Shown one piece after another: positions 1 through 4,830 of a stretch of 6,664 bases of DNA. Every line of letters begins with the position of its first letter. The first letter of the stretch is position 1. The notes beneath the pieces were generated by a model, which had not been told where the DNA came from, ran no database searches, and saw nothing but the letters and a program-made list of their open reading frames with translations. The DNA is from Anaerolineaceae bacterium (GTDB lineage: Bacteria; Chloroflexota; Anaerolineae; Anaerolineales; Anaerolineaceae), in assembly GCA_003532515.1 (NCBI GenBank), contig DOEX01000161.1, positions 1 to 6,664 of the forward strand, given 5' to 3'. Position numbers and translations under genes: made by a program.

Positions 1-116
1 CAAGATTAACAAAGCTCGGGTATGAAGTTATCCGATTCACAAACGATGAAGTCGATCATAATTTTTATGAGGTTTGTGAGGCAATTCGGTTGGCAATTAT
101 GAAAAGAATTTCCTGA
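1..116 (+). CDS. DUF559 / endonuclease-domain protein, C-terminal end only
   Basis: The reading frame is open from the left edge (first full codon at base 3) to a TGA at 114-116, giving the last 37 residues of a protein that starts outside the window. The visible tail has a 'GYEVIRFTNDEV' core followed by an amphipathic helix ('FYEVCEAIRLAIMK'). This matches the C-terminal end of DUF559 proteins, small PD-(D/E)XK-like proteins related to Vsr mismatch endonucleases, where a 'G-y-x-V-i-R-F-x-N-x-x-V' strand precedes a closing helix. The catalytic part is not visible, so nuclease activity cannot be judged. The gene ends 4 bases before a strongly palindromic element (121-343). The family assignment rests on a short segment and was made from memory of the family pattern. 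Confidence 0.7.
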   Translation, partial: RLTKLGYEVIRFTNDEVDHNFYEVCEAIRLAIMKRIS

Positions 117-160
117 TTAGTGTTATGGTTTCCCTCACCCCCGTTCGCTTCGCTCACGGT

Positions 161-184
161 CCCTCCCCCGATTGCGGGGGAGGG
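161..184. repeat. Perfect 10-bp C/G-rich hairpin (left)
   Basis: CCCTCCCCCG (161-170) and CGGGGGAGGG (175-184) pair perfectly around the loop ATTG. It could slow or end transcription of the DUF559 gene, but no T tract follows directly. The nearest run of seven T is at 214-220, too far away for a standard intrinsic terminator. It reads better as one arm of the surrounding element. Confidence 0.75.
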
Positions 185-267
185 CTTAGATGTGCGTAGT
201 GCAAGCGGAGGAGTTTTTTTGCTTTACTGCAAAAGGATAAGTGATCCGAAGAATCGTATGTTTAAGC

Positions 268-287
268 CCTCCTCCATTTGGAGGAGG
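268..287. repeat. Perfect 9-bp hairpin (right)
   Basis: CCTCCTCCA (268-276) pairs with TGGAGGAGG (279-287) across a two-base gap, so as RNA the innermost pairs must open. It mirrors the left hairpin in composition (C-rich then G-rich strand), as expected for a symmetric element. Bases 268-272 are also used by the alternative long helix, so the two folds exclude each other. Confidence 0.7.
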
Positions 288-410
288 CGAAATACTGGCT
301 CCCGGGTTCCGCATAACGGAGGTGAGGGTAAGCAAAAGTAACAATAGGTTTTCTTTAGGAAGCAGTTGATTCGCTGGTTCAATGCAATCTACAAATCGTT
401 AACTCCTCAA

Positions 411-419
411 TGGTAAAAT
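411..419 (+). promoter_or_regulatory. Possible extended -10 promoter for the suf operon
   Basis: TGGTAAAAT fits the extended -10 pattern TGnTAnAAT with one deviation from TATAAT. A start site about 7 bases downstream would give a short leader containing the AAGGA ribosome binding site (431-435) ahead of the ATG at 441. No good -35 box stands 16-18 bases upstream (390-396 reads TACAAAT). A weaker alternative is TTGATT at 366-371 with TACAAA at 390-395, spaced 18. I found no recognisable IscR- or SufR-like operator. Apart from this, 344-440 shows no structure. Confidence 0.3.
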
Positions 420-440
420 CATTTCACATGAAGGAATAAT

Positions 441-1664
441 ATGAGCAAAGATATCCTCACTGCCAGAGCTGATTTTCCTATCCTCAAGCAAACCATCAAC
501 GATTTGCCTTTGGTCTATTTAGACAACGCCGCTACCACTCAAAAGCCCCAAAGTGTGATAGACGCGTTAAGCCATTACTACTCTACCACTAATTCCAACA
601 TTCATCGTGGCAACCATACGCTCGCTGTGCAAGCTACCCAGGCTTATGAAAATGTTCGCAAAAAAGTAGCTGCTTACATCAACTCCCCCTCACCGGATCA
701 AATCATTTTCACCCGTGGGACAACCGAATCTGTCAACCTTGTTGCTTATAGTTTCGGGCAAGCCTTTGTTAAAGAGGACGATGAGGTGATTGCAAGTCAG
801 CTGGAGCATCACAGCAACTATGTCCCCTGGGAATTGATGTGCCAGAGGCAAGGGGCTCACTTCCGTGTGATTCCAATCGACGAAAATGGCGAGTTGGACC
901 TGCAGGCATTTCGGGGATTGTTAACCGAGAAAACTAAGTTGGTAGCGGTCAATCACGTCTCTAATTCATTGGGAACTGTCAATCCAATTGAAGAGATCGT
1001 TCAAATTGCCCATTCGGCTAATGTCCCTGTGCTGGTAGACGCCGCCCAGGCTGTTCAACACCTCCCTCGCGATGTTCAGGCGCTTGATGCCGATTTCTAC
1101 GCTTTCTCGGGGCACAAAATGTATGCACCTATGGGGATTGGTGTGCTTTACGGTAAAAGAGAATGGTTGGAGAAAATGCCTCCCTTCCAGTCCGGCGGGG
1201 AAATGATCGACCAAGTCACGCCCACCAAGGTGACCTTTAACATACTGCCTTTTAAATTTGAAGCAGGCACGCCAAATGTCGCCAATGTGATTGGGCTGGG
1301 AGCGGCAATCGACTACATCAACCAGTTCGATTTTGCTCAACTGCAAGCATATGAAGTGGGTTTACTTGACTATGGGCTCGATTTACTCAAAGCCATCCCT
1401 GGCTTGAAAATTTATGGTAATCCAAGACACCGTTCAGCGATTCTTCCTTTCAATGTTGAAGGCATCCAACATTACGATCTCGGTATCCTCCTGGACACCA
1501 AGGGAATCGCCGTTCGAACTGGTCAACATTGCACCCAACCCATCATGGACGCGCTGCACATCCCCGGCACGGTGAGGGCATCCCTGGCTCTCTACAATAC
1601 ACGTGAAGACCTCGAAGCGCTTGCTAAAGGTATCGAACGGGTCATTCGCATGATCAAGAGGTAA
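441..1664 (+). CDS. sufS: Cysteine desulfurase SufS
   Basis: SufS is a cytoplasmic PLP enzyme that converts L-cysteine to L-alanine and holds the sulfur as a persulfide for Fe-S cluster assembly. The 407-residue length is standard. Visible features are the N-terminal 'YLDNAATTQKP' motif, 'TRGTTESVN' (91-99) at the cofactor phosphate site, 'EHHSN' (122-126) with the histidine expected to stack on PLP, D200 in 'VLVDAAQ', the Schiff-base lysine K226 in 'SGHKMYAP', and the persulfide cysteine C364 in 'RTGQHCTQP', followed by R379. From memory, K226, C364 and R379 have the same numbers as in E. coli SufS. The short loop before C364 marks the group II (SufS) type, not IscS/NifS. Start: ATG at 441 with AAGGA five bases upstream. 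It is the first gene of the operon; sufE follows after 2 nt. Nothing appears truncated or missing. Confidence 0.96.
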   Translation: MSKDILTARADFPILKQTINDLPLVYLDNAATTQKPQSVIDALSHYYSTTNSNIHRGNHTLAVQATQAYENVRKKVAAYINSPSPDQIIFTRGTTESVNLVAYSFGQAFVKEDDEVIASQLEHHSNYVPWELMCQRQGAHFRVIPIDENGELDLQAFRGLLTEKTKLVAVNHVSNSLGTVNPIEEIVQIAHSANVPVLVDAAQAVQHLPRDVQALDADFYAFSGHKMYAPMGIGVLYGKREWLEKMPPFQSGGEMIDQVTPTKVTFNILPFKFEAGTPNVANVIGLGAAIDYINQFDFAQLQAYEVGLLDYGLDLLKAIPGLKIYGNPRHRSAILPFNVEGIQHYDLGILLDTKGIAVRTGQHCTQPIMDALHIPGTVRASLALYNTREDLEALAKGIERVIRMIKR

Positions 1665-1666
1665 GC

Positions 1667-2107
1667 ATGAGTGAAAAAGAAACCATGAAAGAAATCGAGC
1701 AAAGCCTGATCGACGATTTTGCGCTCCTTGATAATTGGGAAGAAAAATACGAATATCTGATCGAAATGGGTCAGGACCTGCCTGAGATGGACCCTGCTCT
1801 CAAGACGGATGACCGCCTGGTGCAAGGCTGCCAATCCAACGTTTGGTTTGATATCCACTGCGAAAATGGCACCCTGGTTTTCAGTGCTGACAGTGATTCC
1901 CTGATCGTCAAAGGCATGGTGGCGATACTGAATGAAATTCTCAATGAGCAGCCTGCTGAAGAGGTTTTACAAGCGGATATGAGCTTTTTTGAGACTCTCG
2001 GTCTCTGGCGGCATATCTCTTCTCAACGCAGTAATGGCCTGACTGCAATGATGGGACACCTCAAGCAGGCAGCTGCAGATTGCATCGGAGAACAACGCAA
2101 GGAGTAA
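1667..2107 (+). CDS. sufE: Sulfur acceptor protein SufE
   Basis: This 146-residue cytoplasmic protein accepts persulfide sulfur from SufS and passes it to the cluster assembly machinery. The SufE/CsdE signature is present: an N-terminal helix ending in 'WEEKYEYLIEMG' (24-35), 'LKTDDRLVQGCQSNVW' (45-60) with the acceptor cysteine C55, a central sheet, and 'QRSNGL' (120-125), matching the conserved S/R-S-N-G-L segment near the active site. Length is typical. The ATG lies 2 nt after the sufS stop, with AGAGG inside the sufS end as ribosome binding site, so translation is probably coupled. A second ATG at residue 7 is possible but less well placed. SufE rather than the zinc-dependent SufU is the partner here, consistent with the SufS type next door. 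Confidence 0.95.
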   Translation: MSEKETMKEIEQSLIDDFALLDNWEEKYEYLIEMGQDLPEMDPALKTDDRLVQGCQSNVWFDIHCENGTLVFSADSDSLIVKGMVAILNEILNEQPAEEVLQADMSFFETLGLWRHISSQRSNGLTAMMGHLKQAAADCIGEQRKE

Positions 2108-2109
2108 AC

Positions 2110-2625
2110 ATGCCTCTCAGTTACCGCATGCTCAATATTGAAGGTGTTCCAGCTGGTTTGCTTGGTTTGGAAGAGCTTTTCTCACGCCTTTTCGATGAAG
2201 ACGTTGCTCCGGATGCGCCTGAGACGCCTGGATTGATCCTTGAAGGGGTCAAAGAACACAATTTCGTTCCTAAATCAGCTACACAAAGTTACATTACCAC
2301 TCTTCAACAGGAGTATCAGCGTTATTATCGCAAGCGTAAGAGCGGGAAAGCAACCGTTGCTCGAAATTACGGTAGCTGGCACGGTTACCCCCGCGAGCAA
2401 ATCCCTTGGTTTCCTACCATTGCTGACCAATTGTGTACTAACTGCGGTGCCTGCCTCGACCTTTGCGCCCGTGAGGTCTACGAACAGGATGAAGACGGAA
2501 AAATTTGGGTGGCTGAACCATTTTTATGCATGGTTGGCTGTTGCTTTTGCAAGAGTGTTTGCGAACCCAAAGCTATTCTCATGCCCAGCCAGGATATCCT
2601 GAAAAACTTTCGCGAAAAGAAATAA
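2110..2625 (+). CDS. Two-cluster [4Fe-4S] ferredoxin-like protein with extra N-terminal domain
   Basis: A 171-residue protein of two parts. Residues 1-100 form a mostly helical region I do not recognise by name ('LLGLEELFSRLF', 'YITTLQQEYQRYY'). Residues 101-160 hold a ferredoxin fold. The first motif is C109-x2-C112-x2-C115-x3-C119; the second is C140-x3-C144-x2-C147-x3-C151, with a spare cysteine C145. The 'REQIPWFPTI...' lead-in and the 'CMVGC' spacing recall a family of small soluble ferredoxin-family proteins in which the x3 gap is normal. Start: ATG 2110 is chosen because AAGGAG (2099-2104) lies five bases before it. An in-frame ATG at 2080 would overlap sufE by 28 bases without such a site. 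The gene sits 2 nt after sufE, so it belongs to the suf operon. It may donate electrons or be a client of cluster assembly; both are inference. Confidence 0.82.
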   Translation: MPLSYRMLNIEGVPAGLLGLEELFSRLFDEDVAPDAPETPGLILEGVKEHNFVPKSATQSYITTLQQEYQRYYRKRKSGKATVARNYGSWHGYPREQIPWFPTIADQLCTNCGACLDLCAREVYEQDEDGKIWVAEPFLCMVGCCFCKSVCEPKAILMPSQDILKNFREKK

Positions 2626-2629
2626 TCAA

Positions 2630-3397
2630 TTAACCCGGTTTGACCGCCAATGTGGCGGCGTAAAGGCTGCAATACTTACCCAAACGGTTGTTTTCTTCGT
2701 TGTCCTCGAAGAAATCTTTCAATAAGAACCCCGCCCGTAACTGCCCCCCAATCTGGGTATCGAGCGTATGGCTGAATTGGTAACCACCTTCTGTGGTGAT
2801 TTTCAACCCCTTTTGTTCTTCCAGTCGGCTGTTATAAGGTAGCGCAAACTTTATCTCCAACGGCACATCCTCAGAATACAATGCTGCTTCGTCGACCATG
2901 TACATGATCGGATTCGTCCAACCAGACATCAAAGCTCCCCCAGGTCGTAAAACGCGATAAGCCTCCCGCCAGACATGTTCAATATCTTCAACGTAACAAT
3001 TGGAGACGGGGTGGACTATAAAATCGAAGTACTGATCAGCAAAGGGAAACAGGTTGGTCATATCAGCCTTAACGAGCTTGATCGAATAGCCCTCTCGTTG
3101 TGCCACCAGTTTATCAGCCAAGAGCTGCCGATTGGACATGTCCAGGATAGTGACATCGTATCCGTGCGCCGTCAGTTCCGGGCCCTGCTGTCCACCTCCG
3201 CTGGCAAGCCCCAACACGCGCTTGCCCAAGCCGTCAAACCACCACAGCGGAGCCTTTTTCAAGGGAGTTAAGATCGGCTCAATATCGCGCTCTTTTGCCC
3301 AGGCGAATTGCTCTGCAGAGAAGGGCAACGTCCAAACAAAGTCTTCCCGGCTCCACTGATCCCAGGTTTTGGCATTAAAGTCGCTGACTTTATTCAT
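2630..3397 (-). CDS. Class I SAM-dependent methyltransferase
   Basis: A 255-residue cytoplasmic protein with a Rossmann-type methyltransferase core. Motif I is 'VLGLASGGGQQGPEL' (61-75), with A-S-G-G-G in place of the usual D/E-x-G-x-G. Acidic D86 ends strand 2 ('VTILDMS'), 'ADMTNL' (111-116) matches the next conserved position, 'DFIVHPVSNCYVED' (125-138) is motif IV/V, and 'VLRPGGALMSGW' (149-160) is the post-motif element of the UbiE-like branch. The 'LASGGGQQ...HPVSNC' combination defines a subgroup I remember from Firmicutes and Chloroflexota; its substrate is unknown. The N-terminus ('FNAKTWDQWSRE') suits this subgroup and supports ATG 3397, although the ribosome binding site is poor (AAGG abuts the start). 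The gene lies 12 nt downstream of a C39-TPR gene and is probably co-transcribed. Its stop codon is 4 nt from that of the convergent ferredoxin gene. Confidence 0.88.
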   Translation of the reverse strand: MNKVSDFNAKTWDQWSREDFVWTLPFSAEQFAWAKERDIEPILTPLKKAPLWWFDGLGKRVLGLASGGGQQGPELTAHGYDVTILDMSNRQLLADKLVAQREGYSIKLVKADMTNLFPFADQYFDFIVHPVSNCYVEDIEHVWREAYRVLRPGGALMSGWTNPIMYMVDEAALYSEDVPLEIKFALPYNSRLEEQKGLKITTEGGYQFSHTLDTQIGGQLRAGFLLKDFFEDNEENNRLGKYCSLYAATLAVKPG

Positions 3398-3409
3398 CCT
3401 TACTTAATC

Positions 3410-4777
3410 CTATGGCGGGGTTACACCCAAGGCAGATAGCTCGTTTTCAGCAACCCACCAACCCGGGTGCCAATAGAGGGCACGGGTAAAGCTGGCAATG
3501 GCATCATCACGCAAACCCAACATCACCTCAGCCCGACCTTTCCAAACCCAGCTCTCAGGTAAGGCATCTTCTTTGGCTTCAGTTAGCGTTTGCTTTGCCA
3601 AATTTAGAACGTCATGGTAGCGCCCCATGTTGTAGTAAGCAAAGAAGGGTCCTGTCTGATACCAAAGCATACGCCAGGGACGGTCTTTTTCAGGTAAAGT
3701 AGCGTAAACCTTGAAAGCCTCGTCGAACGATTGGGCAGCTCCCCATGAATCTTGCATTTCAACCATGATCGAACCACGGCTATACCAGGCAAAGAAAAGC
3801 TCTGCGTCGCTTTGGTTGAAAAGGTTAGCCTGTACCTGCTCAAAGGCATACTGCAAGTTGTAAGCCGAATCCATCTGAGGACCCAGTATGTCATAAACTT
3901 CCTGAGCACGGTCATTCGGGAAAATAACCAAATAAATCTTGTCAAATTGCGCCCAGTATTTATCGATTTCTTCATATTTCATCTTGATTACACCCAAATA
4001 GGTGTCTGGGATGGTCACTTCCTGTGTCTCATCATCATACCCGACAATCAAGCCATAGTGTCCCATCCAGCCTTCTGCAGAATTGGCGTAACCACGCTCA
4101 ATTAATACCGGGAAACCAGAAGCAACCAGACGTTTGACCAGATTCAAATCACCGCCATAACGGACAATTCCATTAACCTCTGTGTTTTTTTGCACATAGT
4201 CAAGCATTTCGTAGGGCATAACGTTACGGTCTTTGATAAAGGGCTTCAGCACTTGTTCAGTTACAGTCTGATCGCCCTTCCAGCCCCAGAAATTCAATAA
4301 CATTGAGAGATTGGCGGGACCACAGTTGTTGGCCTTTTGGGGTTCTACCTTAACACCTTCCAATAAAACCGATTTTGGTAAGGGTTTAAGGGTAGGTGTT
4401 GCCGTCGGCTCAACTGTTGGAGTCGGGGTGAACTCCAGGGTTGGGGTGATTGTTGGTTCTTCGGTTGGGGTGGGTGTGGCAGTTGGAGGCGCAGCAGCTG
4501 TCTGTGTTTTCATGACATCCATTTGGGCGACTGCCTCTTCTGCCGGCACAAAAACATCTCTTCCGGGTCGGTTGAAGAAGTAATAGATCCTTGCCACTGC
4601 GCTGTCAACACGCCATGAGAACCTTTCGTGTACTGCAGGAATTTGATATACCAGGACTGCTAAAAGCACTAAACCAAGCACCACACCCAGGTAAAACCCG
4701 GGTTTGGACCAAACGCTTTGCTTGGAGAGACGCTTTCGAAAATTCTCTTTATTTGATTTGTTCATCATTGGCTGCAT
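3410..4777 (-). CDS. Membrane-anchored C39-like cysteine peptidase with TPR region (paralog 1)
   Basis: A 455-residue protein. In order: basic tail (1-25), one transmembrane helix (about 27-45), juxtamembrane motif ('RIYYFFNRPGRDVFVP', 63-78), Pro/Thr-rich stalk (about 91-133), C39-like domain (about 145-285) and TPR-like helical region (about 300-450). The basic tail predicts the C-terminal domains outside the membrane. Candidate catalytic residues are C152 in 'NNCGPANLSM', H240 in 'GHYGLIVGYDD' and D258 in 'IPDTY', with Q147 as possible oxyanion residue. This is a Peptidase_C39_2 arrangement, so peptidase activity is plausible but not shown. TPR-like helices include 'AYYNMGRYHDVLNLA' and 'AEVMLGLRDDAIASF'. 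Start: ATG 4777 has AAAGG four bases upstream; ATGs at residues 4 and 5 are alternatives without a site. The upstream gene is a paralog; a methyltransferase follows after 12 nt. No ABC transporter domain is present. Confidence 0.87.
   Translation of the reverse strand: MQPMMNKSNKENFRKRLSKQSVWSKPGFYLGVVLGLVLLAVLVYQIPAVHERFSWRVDSAVARIYYFFNRPGRDVFVPAEEAVAQMDVMKTQTAAAPPTATPTPTEEPTITPTLEFTPTPTVEPTATPTLKPLPKSVLLEGVKVEPQKANNCGPANLSMLLNFWGWKGDQTVTEQVLKPFIKDRNVMPYEMLDYVQKNTEVNGIVRYGGDLNLVKRLVASGFPVLIERGYANSAEGWMGHYGLIVGYDDETQEVTIPDTYLGVIKMKYEEIDKYWAQFDKIYLVIFPNDRAQEVYDILGPQMDSAYNLQYAFEQVQANLFNQSDAELFFAWYSRGSIMVEMQDSWGAAQSFDEAFKVYATLPEKDRPWRMLWYQTGPFFAYYNMGRYHDVLNLAKQTLTEAKEDALPESWVWKGRAEVMLGLRDDAIASFTRALYWHPGWWVAENELSALGVTPP
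4379..4507 (-). repeat. Low-complexity stalk-coding repeat in paralog 1
   Basis: On the + strand this stretch is G/T-rich with recurring short units: TTGGGGTG at 4441-4448 and 4465-4472, plus several GTTGG copies. Read on the minus strand it encodes Pro/Thr/Glu-rich repeats such as 'PTATPTPTEEPTITPT'. Such extracytoplasmic stalks hold a domain away from the membrane and may be glycosylated. The unit is imperfect, as expected from slippage followed by divergence. Paralog 2 has a shorter, more degenerate stalk. Confidence 0.75.
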
Positions 4778-4783
4778 TATACC

Positions 4784-4823
4784 TTTATAGAAAAAGGTCG
4801 GTTTTTACCAAACACTGTTGGTA
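4784..4823 (-). promoter_or_regulatory. Possible internal promoter and operator-like palindrome before paralog 1
   Basis: The 53-bp gap between the two complete paralogs is the longest in the cluster. On the minus strand it holds TTGGTA (4806-4811) and TATAAA (4784-4789), spaced 16, a weak sigma-70-type pair. TTGGTA is also one arm of the inverted repeat TACCAA/TTGGTA (4806-4811/4818-4823, 6-base spacer), which could bind a regulator. The predicted start site falls at or next to the ATG at 4777, so a transcript would be nearly leaderless. A second -10-like TATAAT sits at 4776-4781, overlapping the start codon. There is no T tract behind the palindrome, so it is not a terminator. Confidence 0.3.
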
Positions 4824-4830
4824 GCTGCTA

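Larger units (their letters stand above)
121..343. repeat. Nested inverted-repeat element next to the DUF559 gene
   Basis: This non-coding stretch is almost entirely symmetric. Outer arms 132-145 and 315-328 are inverted copies with 13 of 14 positions paired (CCCTCACC at 132-139 against GGTGAGGG at 321-328, then CCGTT against AACGG after one mismatch). A further TGTTA/TAACA pair at 121-125/339-343 may mark the ends. Inside are two strong hairpins (161-184, 268-287) and a weaker central one (217-222/229-234). An alternative helix joins 179-196 with 255-272: 18 consecutive pairs if G-U is allowed. The layout resembles a small non-autonomous mobile or repeated intergenic element. I see no convincing target-site duplication; only a 'TAG' at 118-120 and 345-347. 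Its placement directly behind a nuclease-like gene suggests, but does not prove, a functional link. Confidence 0.7.

Noticed and set aside
120..341. Open frame of 73 codons across the palindromic element on the + strand
   Set aside because: Its codons are dictated by the inverted repeats, it has no ribosome binding site, and the product resembles no protein family I know.
966..1346. Minus-strand open frame of 126 codons inside sufS
   Set aside because: It lies wholly within a clearly conserved gene on the other strand and its product shows no domain features.
2080..2109. Earlier ATG for the ferredoxin-like gene
   Set aside because: It would overlap sufE and add ten residues not typical of the protein, while ATG 2110 has a well-spaced AAGGAG.
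2240..2602. Open frame of 120 codons in another frame inside the ferredoxin-like gene
   Set aside because: It lies within a gene with clear cysteine motifs and has no recognisable features of its own.
2644..2658. CCGCCA/TGGCGG hairpin as an intrinsic terminator
   Set aside because: No T tract follows it on either strand and it lies inside the coding end of the methyltransferase gene.
4379..4507. G/T-rich repeats considered as a CRISPR-like or regulatory array
   Set aside because: The units are short, unevenly spaced and in frame with Pro/Thr codons, and there are no spacers.
4311..4583. Plus-strand frame with Val/Gly repeats opposite the stalk of paralog 1
   Set aside because: The repeats are the antisense reading of the Pro/Thr stalk codons, not an independent protein.
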